The translations under genes and the position numbers were made by a program. Below the pieces are notes generated by a model that did not search any database, was not told where the DNA came from, and worked only from the letters and a program-made list of their open reading frames with translations. Source: Cellvibrionaceae bacterium (GTDB lineage: Bacteria; Pseudomonadota; Gammaproteobacteria; Pseudomonadales; Cellvibrionaceae). Taken from it: DNA of 64,000 nucleotides. The stretch spans positions 280,377-344,376 of the forward strand of contig JAGKWQ010000002.1 in the NCBI GenBank assembly GCA_021151825.1. Reading direction: 5' to 3'. Positions 44,618-54,729 of the stretch are shown here, one piece after another (within the stretch, counting starts at the first letter, position 1; every line of letters starts with the position of its first letter).

Positions 44618-46359
44618 GTTCACGGCTGGTTATTAAACTTACACTCTGGATTACCTTGCTGAGCTTGTTCAGCGCAGGGATAAATGTCTACGTAACCTAC
44701 AGTCAGGGGCGCACATTACTGATCCAATCTTCACAAGATAAATTAGCTACAGCAACTCGTGTACTCGCTAATCGTTATGCATTTTTTATTGAAGATATAG
44801 GCAAGGATTTATTATTTATTTCTCACCTGCCCGCCGTAAGTCATATTATTTCACATCCAAACCCGATTGACGCTATTAATGAGCGCGCCCGCCTGAGTGC
44901 TGCCCTGTCTGAATTCCTTAATTCTCATGATGAATATAATCAGGTTCGGCTTATTGGTGCATTCAACCATGGACGAGAACTGGTTCGCGTTGATAAAACA
45001 GAAAACTCGGTCAGTGTTGTCGATGGTATTGCACTGCAGGAAAAAGCGCATTTTTCCTATATGTACAACACGCTGAAACTTAAAGTGGGTGAAGTATTTA
45101 TTTCCGCTATCAAACTAAATAAAGAACGAGGCTTATTGGATGGTTACGGCAAACCCAGCATCATTCTCGCCACACCGGTTTACTCAGCAGATAATAAAGT
45201 ATTCGGTGCAATAGTCATTAATGTTGATTTGGAAAAAATGTTCAGCATGATAGAAACTGATGTTCCCGATGATATCGATGTGATTGCGACTAATTCCACC
45301 GGGGATTATCTATTGCATCCAAATGCCGAAAAAACGTTTGGCTTCGATAAAGGTACGCGCTTTACCATCCAGGAAGATTTGCCAATGGCTCAACGTATTT
45401 TCGCCGGAGAACTTAATGAGTTGGTTGCGGAAATGCAGGATTTACGTACTCCGGAAAAACAAGCAGTAATTTCACTAACCAAAGTGCCGTTTGTTTGGGC
45501 GGCGGATGAGAATTATATTGTTCTGGGGTTAGTCAGTAATCTGGATGCGGTTCTTGCCGATAGCCGCCAGTTGGGTGCAACTGCATTAAAAAGTGCACTG
45601 GCGTTAAGCGTGATATTTATGTTGCTCTCACTATTTCTTGCACAAAAAATATCAACCCCCTTGCGTCAAATGGCCACTACCTTTGCTCGTTTTAAACAAG
45701 GCGATCCAGTCCCTGAAGTAAACCTGAAGCGAAATGATGAGTTGGGTTTGCTGGCTCGTGATTTTTCTATAATGGCCAAAAAATTAAATGCGCAATTGAT
45801 GGAGCTTAATAGCCAACGCCAATATTTGCATAAAGTTGCACACCATGATGCATTAACAGGTTTACCTAACCGCATTTTGTTGGAAGACAGGATTGAACAA
45901 GCGCTAATCAGCGCAAAACGTGACAAAATGGAAATTGCAATCATGCTGATCGATCTGGATGGATTCAAACCTGTCAACGATAAATTCGGCCATGATATTG
46001 GCGATAAACTACTGCAAGAATCTGCCACTCGCATGCTCACGTGCATCAGGGAAACCGATACGGTAGCGCGCTACGGCGGTGACGAATTTATGATTATCAT
46101 TTCCGCCCGCGACCTGCAGTTACGCGGCATGAGCACTCGCCATATCAGCCGGCAAGTCGCCGATAAAATCCGCAATGCATTGAATCAGGCATTTGTAATT
46201 GATGACCTTCAAATACATATTTCCTGTAGTATTGGCATTGCATTATATCCCCAGGACGGCGACGACAAACACACGTTAATCAAACACGCTGATTCCGCCA
46301 TGTATATGGCAAAATCCCTCGGCAAAAACTGTGTTAAACACTTTAGTGATATCGATTAG
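44614..46359 (+). CDS. dCache-HAMP-GGDEF diguanylate cyclase
   Basis: A 581-aa sensor enzyme. A membrane helix at about 8-27 and another near 330-350 enclose a periplasmic dCache-type domain. A HAMP linker (TPLRQMATTFARFKQGD) and the GGDEF domain follow. The active motif GGDEF is at 488-492 with RY before it, and an intact inhibitory I-site RETD lies at 479-482, five residues upstream. It is therefore expected to make c-di-GMP and be feedback-inhibited. No EAL domain follows, unlike MbaA. I chose the ATG at 44614, overlapping the binding-protein stop. Confidence 0.92.
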   Translation: MSSRLVIKLTLWITLLSLFSAGINVYVTYSQGRTLLIQSSQDKLATATRVLANRYAFFIEDIGKDLLFISHLPAVSHIISHPNPIDAINERARLSAALSEFLNSHDEYNQVRLIGAFNHGRELVRVDKTENSVSVVDGIALQEKAHFSYMYNTLKLKVGEVFISAIKLNKERGLLDGYGKPSIILATPVYSADNKVFGAIVINVDLEKMFSMIETDVPDDIDVIATNSTGDYLLHPNAEKTFGFDKGTRFTIQEDLPMAQRIFAGELNELVAEMQDLRTPEKQAVISLTKVPFVWAADENYIVLGLVSNLDAVLADSRQLGATALKSALALSVIFMLLSLFLAQKISTPLRQMATTFARFKQGDPVPEVNLKRNDELGLLARDFSIMAKKLNAQLMELNSQRQYLHKVAHHDALTGLPNRILLEDRIEQALISAKRDKMEIAIMLIDLDGFKPVNDKFGHDIGDKLLQESATRMLTCIRETDTVARYGGDEFMIIISARDLQLRGMSTRHISRQVADKIRNALNQAFVIDDLQIHISCSIGIALYPQDGDDKHTLIKHADSAMYMAKSLGKNCVKHFSDID

Positions 46360-46371
46360 GAAAATTTTCCC

Positions 46372-47916
46372 ATGATAAATTCTCACTGGGCGCTTACCCT
46401 GCTTACCTGGCTGGAAGTTGTTTTTATCGCACTGCTCGGGCTGGCATTATTGATTGTGGTGATTATGTATATCACCGATATTACCCAGAATACTCACACT
46501 ATCCGCAAAAATTATCCGGTGCTGGGTCGTTTTCGCTATTTTTTTGAACACCTGGGTGAATTTTTTCGCCAGTATTTTTTTGCACAAGACCGCGAGGAAA
46601 TGCCATTTAATCGCGCTGATCGCTCCTGGGTTTATCGCGCTGCGAAAGATATTGACAACAATCTTGGCTTCGGCTCAACGCTCGATTTAAACCAACCGGG
46701 AACATTGATTTTCCTGAACTCTGCATTCCCTATCCAGGAACAAGATGCATTGATGCCATCGCCAGTTACTGTGGGGCCATTTTGCAAATCACCCTACACA
46801 ACTCATTCTATTTTTAATATTTCCGGAATGAGCTATGGGGCTATTTCAAAGCCCGCTGTACTTGCCCTATCCCGCGGCGCAGCCAAAGCAGGCTGTTGGT
46901 TAAATACAGGTGAAGGTGGTTTATCACCTTATCATTTAGACGGCGGGTGCGATCTGGTATTTCAAATTGGCACGGCCAAATACGGCGTGCGTGATTTGTT
47001 AGGAAATCTGAGCGATGAACATTTGCGCAATTTAGCCGCAAAATCACAGATCAAAATGTTTGAAATTAAATTAAGCCAAGGCGCAAAACCTGGTAAAGGC
47101 GGCATCCTTCCCGCAGAAAAAGTATCTGCAGAAGTTGCGCACATTCGTGGTATTACCGAAGGTGAGGCCTCTATCAGCCCGAATGGCCACACCGATATTC
47201 GCTCTGCAATTGATTTACTGAATATGGTGAATCACATCCGTAATGTCACCGGCAAACCCGTGGGTTTTAAGGCAGTATTGGGAGAGAAACGCTGGTTGAT
47301 GGAATTGATCAATGAAATTCGCGCACAGGGAATTGAATCTGCACCCGACTTTATCACCCTGGATAGCGCCGATGGTGGTAGCGGCGCAGCACCACAACCG
47401 TTGTTGGATCATGTCGGTTTACCAATCAAGGAAAGTTTGCCATGGCTTACAGGGTTATTGCGTGAAGCAGGATTAAAAGAACGAATTAAAGTGATTGTCG
47501 CAGGAAAATTAATCACGCCGCACATGGTTGCCTGGGCATTGGCATCCGGTGCAGATTTCGTAAATAGTGCGCGTGGTTTTATGTTTGCACTGGGTTGTAT
47601 TCAAGCACTGCAATGTCATAAAAATACTTGCCCCACCGGTATCACCACCCACAATGCAAAATTGCAAAAAGGGCTCGACCCTACCGATAAAGCGGAGCGA
47701 GTAGCTGCGTATCAACGCAATATCACCAAAAGTGTAGCGATGATTGCGCACTCCTGCGGCGTTGCAGAACCACGGCAATTGCGCACTGAACATATTAATA
47801 TCGTCGGTGCTAATGGATTTTCTATCCCATTAGATGAAGTGGTGCCACAAACGGTTATTATTTTGCCATCCCAATCCCACCTCTCATCCATTAATAAACT
47901 GGCTGATAAATCCTAA
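46372..47916 (+). CDS. Membrane-anchored FMN-binding glutamate synthase-like protein
   Basis: A 514-aa protein with one N-terminal membrane helix (about 14-34) and a domain matching the FMN/synthase part of GltB: SGMSYGAISKPAVLALSRGA, GEGGLSPYH, QGAKPGKGGILP, FITLDSADGGSGAAPQ and CHKNTCPTGITTHN. Single-subunit relatives of this kind have no amidotransferase domain, and the physiological reaction is uncertain. It begins 12 bp after the cyclase, so it probably shares its transcript. Confidence 0.88.
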   Translation: MINSHWALTLLTWLEVVFIALLGLALLIVVIMYITDITQNTHTIRKNYPVLGRFRYFFEHLGEFFRQYFFAQDREEMPFNRADRSWVYRAAKDIDNNLGFGSTLDLNQPGTLIFLNSAFPIQEQDALMPSPVTVGPFCKSPYTTHSIFNISGMSYGAISKPAVLALSRGAAKAGCWLNTGEGGLSPYHLDGGCDLVFQIGTAKYGVRDLLGNLSDEHLRNLAAKSQIKMFEIKLSQGAKPGKGGILPAEKVSAEVAHIRGITEGEASISPNGHTDIRSAIDLLNMVNHIRNVTGKPVGFKAVLGEKRWLMELINEIRAQGIESAPDFITLDSADGGSGAAPQPLLDHVGLPIKESLPWLTGLLREAGLKERIKVIVAGKLITPHMVAWALASGADFVNSARGFMFALGCIQALQCHKNTCPTGITTHNAKLQKGLDPTDKAERVAAYQRNITKSVAMIAHSCGVAEPRQLRTEHINIVGANGFSIPLDEVVPQTVIILPSQSHLSSINKLADKS

Positions 47917-47924
47917 GTGCCTCA

Positions 47925-48500
47925 ATGAAAGCAATAGTCCGGTTTTGTGTATTCATGATGGCGATAAATAGTCATATCGCTTTCGCCCAAACCCTACTGA
48001 ATACAGCGGCTGAAAAAAGCGCCAATGAAATATCACCCCAAAAAATAACAATTGAAGATCTCGACTGGATTGATAAAAAACATATGGATGAAGAAGCAAT
48101 TAGAATTGATAAGTTTGTTCAATCCAAATTAGGGATCAGCATTCGCCGCGATGTAACCGACCTGAATTCATTGCAACGAATTTTTGATAACAAGTTGGTA
48201 GAACCCAGTGACTATAAAATGTTGCAAGCAATGGGAATAGTATTGGGTAATGTTATGCAGGCTGACTTTCCCAGCGCTTTGGAATGGAAGGTATACAGCG
48301 ATGAACTCGGGCGCAGCCGTGCATTGTGCGTGCGCAACACCGCCAATTGCTTATTCCCTGTCACTATGTTGGAACGCCGTGTAGAAGCCGGGATACGCCC
48401 TGATGTAAAAAAAATTTATCATGATGCGATATTATCAATGGAAAAGTATCTTCCCCAAGTACCCTATGGGGGCGGCATTATGTATAGATTGCCACGATAA
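47925..48500 (+). CDS. Exported DUF3806-like protein
   Basis: A 191-aa protein with a signal peptide (about 1-21, ending IAFAQ). The C-terminal part shows the DUF3806 pattern: MGIVLGNVMQ, then LEWKVYSDELGRSRALCVR and LFPVTMLERRVEAG. Function unknown. It starts 8 bp after the glutamate-synthase-like gene and is probably the last gene of that run. Two cysteines lie in the C-terminal half. Confidence 0.75.
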   Translation: MKAIVRFCVFMMAINSHIAFAQTLLNTAAEKSANEISPQKITIEDLDWIDKKHMDEEAIRIDKFVQSKLGISIRRDVTDLNSLQRIFDNKLVEPSDYKMLQAMGIVLGNVMQADFPSALEWKVYSDELGRSRALCVRNTANCLFPVTMLERRVEAGIRPDVKKIYHDAILSMEKYLPQVPYGGGIMYRLPR

Positions 48501-48665
48501 TTAATTACTTTTGTCGAAAATCACCTGGCCGTCACGACTAATACCAGACATAGCAACTTAGTCTCACCATCAACCACCGATTTACATTTACTGACATTTG
48601 CTGACAGCAAAAATCGCTAATCTGCACCTTATGCGCGAATCAGCATTTATTAACGGAAATACATC

Positions 48666-49898
48666 ATGACTGACTATTCTACTCATCCGGTTCCTTCACG
48701 GATTTCATCCGGAGAATTCACATTACTTGTCGCATTGATGATGTCAATTGTTGCAATTTCAATTGATGCATTATTGCCAGCATTAGGATTTATCAGCAAA
48801 GAAATTACATTGAGCCATCCCAATCAAATTCAATATGTGATTAGCGTCCTTTTTTTAGGTATGGCCTTTGGTCAATTAATCTGTGGGCCGTTGTCGGATG
48901 CTACAGGCCGTAAAAAAGTACTTTACGGTGGTATCACATTATTTTTTTGCGGTAGTACTATATGTTTTTTTGCAACCACCATTGAAGGTTTATTGATTGG
49001 CCGTTTTATTCAGGGACTGGGCGTTGCCGGGCCGTACATATCTGCTATTTCTATTGTCCGCGATAAATATGCTGGCAATGAAATGGCTCGTATTATGTCG
49101 CTGGTGATGATGATTTTTATTATGGTGCCCGCGATTGCACCAAGCCTTGGCCAAGCCGTATTACTGATTAGTTCATGGCATTATATTTTTATACTTTATA
49201 TTGCTTATGCCCTCGCTATCGGAATCTGGATTTTCTGGCGGTTGGAAGAAACCCTACCAAAAGAGTACCGCATTCCCTTTACCCGCACCGGTTTTTTCGA
49301 AGGCTTCAAAGAGGTTATTAGCAATTATTCCACCATGTGTTACACCTTGTGTATGGGATTATTTTTTGGCAGTTTTATGGGCTATTTAAATTCCTCGCAA
49401 CAGATTTTTCAGGAGCTATTCAACACCGGAAAGATGTTTACCGTTTATTTTGGTGTACTTGCATTGTTATTCGGTGCAGCTTCAATGGTAAACGCTCGCT
49501 TTGTACAAAAATGGGGAATGGAGTTTTTATGCAGCCGCGCCACATGGGGAATTATTGGCAGCTCAAGTATTTTCCTCATTCTGCAACTGCTAATGCCCCC
49601 TAGCCTTTGGACGTTTTTGATTTACGCTGCAGTGCTGTTCTTTTGTTTCGGCCTGGTATTCGGCAATGTAAATGCAATGGCGATGGAGCCGATGGGACAT
49701 GTTGCTGGAATTGCATCGGCGGTAATCGGTGCAAGCTCATCCATCTTGTCCATGGCCATAGGTACTGCCATAGGGCAGATGTTTAACAACACTCTTATTC
49801 CTATGACCTGTGGCTTTTTATTCCTGGCCACCTTCTGTTTGGTTATTTTAAACTTAGCCAAACAACGAAAGCTTGCTGAAGCGGACAATGTCGTCTAA
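48666..49898 (+). CDS. Bcr/CflA-family multidrug MFS transporter
   Basis: A 410-aa 12-helix exporter. The N-terminal landmark is SIDALLPALG and the family motif A is GPLSDATGRKKVLYGG (about 76-91). The motif C-like stretch is VMMIFIMVPAIAPSLGQ (about 154-170). It belongs to the drug:H+ antiporter group with bicyclomycin-type pumps; the substrate is unknown. A gap of 165 bp precedes it, and the hairpins of the rhlE leader follow. Confidence 0.9.
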   Translation: MTDYSTHPVPSRISSGEFTLLVALMMSIVAISIDALLPALGFISKEITLSHPNQIQYVISVLFLGMAFGQLICGPLSDATGRKKVLYGGITLFFCGSTICFFATTIEGLLIGRFIQGLGVAGPYISAISIVRDKYAGNEMARIMSLVMMIFIMVPAIAPSLGQAVLLISSWHYIFILYIAYALAIGIWIFWRLEETLPKEYRIPFTRTGFFEGFKEVISNYSTMCYTLCMGLFFGSFMGYLNSSQQIFQELFNTGKMFTVYFGVLALLFGAASMVNARFVQKWGMEFLCSRATWGIIGSSSIFLILQLLMPPSLWTFLIYAAVLFFCFGLVFGNVNAMAMEPMGHVAGIASAVIGASSSILSMAIGTAIGQMFNNTLIPMTCGFLFLATFCLVILNLAKQRKLAEADNVV

Positions 49899-49909
49899 AA
49901 ATACATAAA

Positions 49910-49973
49910 AGTTGCTGGCTTATTGAGCAGCAACTGCGTACCATGCGCTGCGACACCCCTAGGTCAGTGTCGC
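49910..49973 (+). promoter_or_regulatory. Two hairpins in the rhlE leader
   Basis: AGTTGCTG/CAGCAACT (49910-49917, 49928-49935) and GCGACAC/GTGTCGC (49950-49956, 49967-49973) are perfect stems. The region lies 89-152 bp before rhlE. The first may end the MFS transcript, though no T run follows on the plus strand. Confidence 0.5.
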
Positions 49974-50061
49974 CCTCTCATATAGCAAACCGTGTGTTTG
50001 CCTTTTCTCCGCTCGCCAGACCTTGCCCGCACTCCGGGAGGCCGAGCCACAGGAATTATCT

Positions 50062-51459
50062 ATGTCGTTTGAAAGTCTCGGTCTGCGGGCCGATATTCTG
50101 CGTGCTATTGCGGAAGCAGGTTATAGCACTCCTACTCCTATCCAATTACAAGCTATCCCCGCCGTTTTAAAAGGTGGTGACATTCTTGCCGGGGCACAAA
50201 CCGGTACCGGTAAAACAGCAGGTTTTACCCTTCCTTTATTGGAAAAACTCAGCCAAAAAGTTACAGATAAAGCAGCCAAGGGCCGCCGCCCCGTTCGCGC
50301 ACTTATTCTAACCCCTACCCGTGAATTGGCTGCTCAGGTTCATGAAAGTGTACGTACCTATGGCAAATACCTTCCATTGCGCTCTACGGTAGTATTTGGT
50401 GGCGTCAGTATTAATCCGCAAATGATGAACCTCCGTGGCGGCACCGATGTACTGGTTGCCACACCGGGGCGCTTACTCGATCTGGTAAACCAAAACGCAG
50501 TGTCATTGCGCGAAGTTGAAGTGTTGGTACTGGACGAAGCAGACCGCATGTTAGATATGGGTTTCATTCACGACATTAAAAAAGTACTGGCATTATTACC
50601 GAAACAACGTCAGAACCTGTTGTTCTCTGCAACGTTTTCCGATGAAATTAAAGCACTGGCTGATAAATTACTGAACCAGCCAACGTTGATTGAAGTTGCA
50701 CGCCGCAATACTGCATCCGAGCGTGTCACCCAGCGTGTTCATCCCATTGATCGCAATCGCAAGCGCGAGCTTTTAACGCACTTGATCAAGCAAGGCGATT
50801 GGCAGCAAGTATTAATTTTCACTCGCACAAAACATGGTGCTAATAAATTAACAGAGCAGTTATTGGATGACGGCATCAGCGCTGCTGCAATTCACGGTAA
50901 CAAAAGCCAAGGCGCACGCACAAAAGCACTTGAGGATTTTAAACGTGGCGAGATTCGCGCATTAGTTGCTACCGATATTGCGGCGCGAGGAATCGATATC
51001 GATCAGCTGCCCTATGTAGTGAATTATGAATTGCCTAACGTACCGGAAGACTATGTACATCGCATAGGCCGTACAGGTCGAGCTGATGCTGAAGGTGTTG
51101 CGGTATCGCTGGTATGTATTGATGAAGACAAATTTTTGCGCGATATTGAAAAATTAATCAAACGCACAATCGATAAGCAAATCCTTTCCGGTTTTGAACC
51201 GGATCCAAACGCTAAACCGGAACCGATTGTGTTGGGTCGTCGTATGACAATAGGTGCCGGCACAGGTAAGCCAGGAAAAAGCCGCAGTGGAAAACCGGGA
51301 TCATCAGCCCCTTCCCTTGGGCAAAAACCCAAAAATGGCAACAGCAAGAAAAACTCGACAGGCAATCAACAACGCACAGCCAAACCCGCTGGCGCTGCAG
51401 CTCAAGCACATCGTAAAGGAAATTCGAAACCACAAAATCGCTCGCAATCCGGCAATTAG
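50062..51459 (+). CDS. rhlE: DEAD-box RNA helicase RhlE
   Basis: ATP-dependent RNA unwinding enzyme used in ribosome assembly and RNA decay. Motifs in order: PTPIQLQAIP, AQTGTGKTA, PTRELAAQ, DEADRMLDMGF, FSATF, and HRIGRTGRA (about 330-338). The C-terminal 90 residues are rich in Lys, Gly, Asn and Gln and probably bind RNA. The start ATG at 50062 gives MSFESLGL, the conserved N-terminus of RhlE (465 aa). Confidence 0.93.
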   Translation: MSFESLGLRADILRAIAEAGYSTPTPIQLQAIPAVLKGGDILAGAQTGTGKTAGFTLPLLEKLSQKVTDKAAKGRRPVRALILTPTRELAAQVHESVRTYGKYLPLRSTVVFGGVSINPQMMNLRGGTDVLVATPGRLLDLVNQNAVSLREVEVLVLDEADRMLDMGFIHDIKKVLALLPKQRQNLLFSATFSDEIKALADKLLNQPTLIEVARRNTASERVTQRVHPIDRNRKRELLTHLIKQGDWQQVLIFTRTKHGANKLTEQLLDDGISAAAIHGNKSQGARTKALEDFKRGEIRALVATDIAARGIDIDQLPYVVNYELPNVPEDYVHRIGRTGRADAEGVAVSLVCIDEDKFLRDIEKLIKRTIDKQILSGFEPDPNAKPEPIVLGRRMTIGAGTGKPGKSRSGKPGSSAPSLGQKPKNGNSKKNSTGNQQRTAKPAGAAAQAHRKGNSKPQNRSQSGN

Positions 51460-51468
51460 CATATTGTC

Positions 51469-51508
51469 AAAAAAAATCCCCTTCAGTTTTACTGAAGGGG
51501 ATTTTTTT
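51469..51508. terminator. Bidirectional terminator of rhlE and the RND operon
   Basis: A perfect 13-bp stem AATCCCCTTCAGT/ACTGAAGGGGATT (51475-51503), with A and T runs on the two sides. Confidence 0.92.
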
Positions 51509-51558
51509 ATTTCCTAGTATTAAAAGGGTGCATTAAGCCAACTGCACCCGTATTAACA

Positions 51559-54500
51559 TCAGGCCTCTGCCAATTGCTCCAGTTCTTCACGATCATGCTG
51601 ATGATCCTTGGCAAGCAGCATATAAACAGAAGGCAACACAAACAAAGTAAAGAATGTACCAATAGTCATACCCAGTACCAATACAATACCAATTGAGTTA
51701 CGTGCTTCTGCGCCAGCACCTGATGCAAAGATCAATGGCGTGTGGCCGGCGATAGTTGCCACACTGGTCATCATTACCGGGCGCAAACGCAATGCTGATG
51801 CTTCACGAATAGCTTCCAGCTTAGCCATGCCCTGCTCTTGCAATTTATTGGCAAATTCCACCACCAGAATTCCATTACGAGCAATCAATCCCATCAGTGT
51901 TACCAGCCCCACTTGTGAATAGATATTCAAGGTACTGGTAAATCCATCGGTAAAGAATGGAATCGGCATCGGTATTTTCCAGAATGTAAACAAGAGCGCA
52001 CCAAACATCGCCAAAGGTACAGAGCCGGCAAGAATTACCAATGGATCACGGAAGCTGTTGTATTGCGCTGCCAACACCAGGAAGATCATTACAATCGCCA
52101 TAATAAATGCTGGCAAGAAGGTATTACCTTCACGCTTCAACTGACGCGATTCACCGGTGTAATCTATAGTGTAACTTTTTGGCAGAATCTGGCGAACTTC
52201 ACCTTCAAGGAACGCTAACGCTTCTCCCAATGGCACACCTGGAACACCACTAATTTTCACCGCATTTAATTGCTGCATACGATTAATCGTACGCGGCTCA
52301 GTAGAGTGAGTAATACTTGCAACCTGATCCAGGCGAATCAAACCACCATCCGGACCAGTAACATACAAACTCGCAAGGTCGTCCGCGTTTAAACGCTCAA
52401 CACGCTTAACTTGCGGAATCACTTTGTAGCTTTGTCCTGCCATGTTGAAACGATTTACCCATCCACCTCCGAGTAAGGTGCCCACATCATTCGTGACCGT
52501 TTGCAAATCCAAGCCAAGATCGGCAACCTTTTCCCTATCGATACTCAGTTTGTAATCCGGTTGATCTACTTTTACATCCAGTGTCTGGAAGTAGAATTTG
52601 CCTGACTTCATCATGATGTCTTGCACTTTCAAGGCGTATTCATAGATCTCTTTGATATCAGCAGTAGAAGCCAGAACAAATTCCACCGGGAATTGGCCAC
52701 CACCAGGCAATGCGGGTGGAGTAATTGGCAATATTTTCACACCGGAAATTTCAGCAAGTTTCTGTTGTACTTCAGGCATGATTTGAAATACATCGCGGTC
52801 ACGATCTTCCCATGGTTTCACCACCATGCCAGAGAATCCACCCGTTGGCATTGTTAGCTGAAAGGTAAAATCTGTTTCAGGTAAGCTCATAAATGCTTCA
52901 TTTACTTGCTTACCAAAAAATGACGACTGATCTACGGTTGAGTTCGATTGGGAATCTACAATCCCGAAAATAACCCCCTGGTCTTCCGTTGGCGCAAGCT
53001 CTTTAGGAGATTGCATGTACAAAGGAAAACACATCAATGTAATGCCACCCCAGAAAATATAAACACCAATACGATTTTGCAGGCTCACTTCTAACTTGCG
53101 TTTATACCATTCACGGAAATTTTCAAATGGTTTTTCCAACGGCGCATTCATACCTTTATGAGCTTTCAGCATGCGAGAGCCCAACATAGGGGAGAGTGTA
53201 ATTGCGACTATTGCAGAAATTGTTACTGCCCCTGCTAATGTAATAGCAAATTCCCGGAACAAAGAGCCAATCAAGCCCCCCTGCAAACCAATCGGGATAT
53301 ACACTGACGCAAGCGTTACAGTCATAGCCAAAATTGGACCAGCTAATTCACGCGCAGAAACAATCGAAGCCTGGAACGGTTTCATACCATCCTGGATATG
53401 ACGCTCGATGTTTTCCACCATTACGATGGCATCGTCCACCACCAGACCAACGCAAAGCACAATAGAAAGCAGTGTTAGCAAATTCAACGAGAATCCACAT
53501 ACCTGCATAATAAAGAGCGCCCCCACCAGCGACAGTGGAATTGCCAACACCGGAATAATGACTGAGCGACTAAAACCAAGGAACAGGAAAATTACAACTA
53601 CAATAATTAATAAGGTTTCAGTCAGTGTTTTAATTACTTCGTGAATTGCCGCATCAATATATTCAGTAGAGTCATAAGCAACCGTGCCGGATAAACCTGT
53701 GGGTAATTCAGATTTAATCGCATCCATTTCTTTATTGACGGCTTTCATTACATCCAATGCGTTAGCATTCGGTGCAACCCAAACCCCCATAAATACTGCC
53801 GTATCACCGGAATAGTTAACTACCGTGTCATAGTTTTCTGCGCCAAGTGCTACATCCGCAATATCACTCAACCGGATAATACCCTCAGCAGAATTACGGA
53901 TAATTAGCTGCTTAAATTCATCAACGCTTTTTAAATCGGTGTCCGCACGCAAGTTAACTTGTGTATATGAACCACGAGTTTGCCCCACCGCCGCTTGTAC
54001 GTTGTTCGCTTGCAGTGCCGCACGAACCTGAACCGGCGTTACATTCAATGCAGCCATACGTTCCGACTTTAACCAGATACGCATTGCAAATGTCCGCCCA
54101 CCCAAAACCTCTGCTTTTTGCACGCCATTAACAGCGGTTAAACGCGGCTGAATTGAACGGGTAAGAAAATCAGTAATCTGGTTTTGCTCAAGAATTTCTG
54201 AACTGAAACTCAAATATGCCGCAGCAAATTGTGAATCAGCTGCCTCAATTCGAATCGCTGGTACTTCTGCTTCCGGTGGTAACTCATTACGTACCTGATT
54301 CACCTTGGCCGAGATCTCGGTCATGGCTTTGAGTGGATCGTAGTTCAAACGCAGATGTGCAGTTACGGTAGACATCCCCATAGCACTTTGCGATTCGATG
54401 TAATCAATACCACCCGCTGATGCAATAGCACGCTCAATTGGTGTTGTAATAAATCCTCGCACCAGTTCCGCGTTCGCACCTACATAAACGGTATTGATGA

Positions 54501-54636
54501 TAATCACGGAAATATCACTGCGAGGATACTGACGTACAGTCAGATTACTCCCTGCCTGAATCCCCAGGATCAAAATAAGCAGGCTCACTACCATAGAGAG
54601 AACCGGGCGCTTAATAAAAATATCGGTAAATTTCAT
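51559..54636 (-). CDS. RND efflux pump permease subunit
   Basis: A 1025-aa HAE1-family inner-membrane pump of the AcrB/MexB superfamily. An N-terminal helix (VLSMVVSLLILILGI) is followed by porter domains. The proton-relay aspartates lie in VVDDAIVMVENIERH (about 410). Further motifs are FLGFSRSVIIPVLAIPLSLVG and the repeat LILAGSVPLAMFG-like segment near 890. The closest likeness is to single-permease pumps such as VexF or MexF-like systems; the drug range cannot be told. It follows its adaptor by 93 bp. No TolC-type channel gene is present. Confidence 0.93.
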   Translation of the reverse strand: MKFTDIFIKRPVLSMVVSLLILILGIQAGSNLTVRQYPRSDISVIIINTVYVGANAELVRGFITTPIERAIASAGGIDYIESQSAMGMSTVTAHLRLNYDPLKAMTEISAKVNQVRNELPPEAEVPAIRIEAADSQFAAAYLSFSSEILEQNQITDFLTRSIQPRLTAVNGVQKAEVLGGRTFAMRIWLKSERMAALNVTPVQVRAALQANNVQAAVGQTRGSYTQVNLRADTDLKSVDEFKQLIIRNSAEGIIRLSDIADVALGAENYDTVVNYSGDTAVFMGVWVAPNANALDVMKAVNKEMDAIKSELPTGLSGTVAYDSTEYIDAAIHEVIKTLTETLLIIVVVIFLFLGFSRSVIIPVLAIPLSLVGALFIMQVCGFSLNLLTLLSIVLCVGLVVDDAIVMVENIERHIQDGMKPFQASIVSARELAGPILAMTVTLASVYIPIGLQGGLIGSLFREFAITLAGAVTISAIVAITLSPMLGSRMLKAHKGMNAPLEKPFENFREWYKRKLEVSLQNRIGVYIFWGGITLMCFPLYMQSPKELAPTEDQGVIFGIVDSQSNSTVDQSSFFGKQVNEAFMSLPETDFTFQLTMPTGGFSGMVVKPWEDRDRDVFQIMPEVQQKLAEISGVKILPITPPALPGGGQFPVEFVLASTADIKEIYEYALKVQDIMMKSGKFYFQTLDVKVDQPDYKLSIDREKVADLGLDLQTVTNDVGTLLGGGWVNRFNMAGQSYKVIPQVKRVERLNADDLASLYVTGPDGGLIRLDQVASITHSTEPRTINRMQQLNAVKISGVPGVPLGEALAFLEGEVRQILPKSYTIDYTGESRQLKREGNTFLPAFIMAIVMIFLVLAAQYNSFRDPLVILAGSVPLAMFGALLFTFWKIPMPIPFFTDGFTSTLNIYSQVGLVTLMGLIARNGILVVEFANKLQEQGMAKLEAIREASALRLRPVMMTSVATIAGHTPLIFASGAGAEARNSIGIVLVLGMTIGTFFTLFVLPSVYMLLAKDHQHDREELEQLAEA

Positions 54637-54729
54637 AAGTTAGGCTCGTTGGCTTTTTGGCTTATGTTTAATCGGTTGAATTAGAGTGTTCGCTGTTTAT
54701 TTAAAACAGCGAACAATAAAACGAATGGA

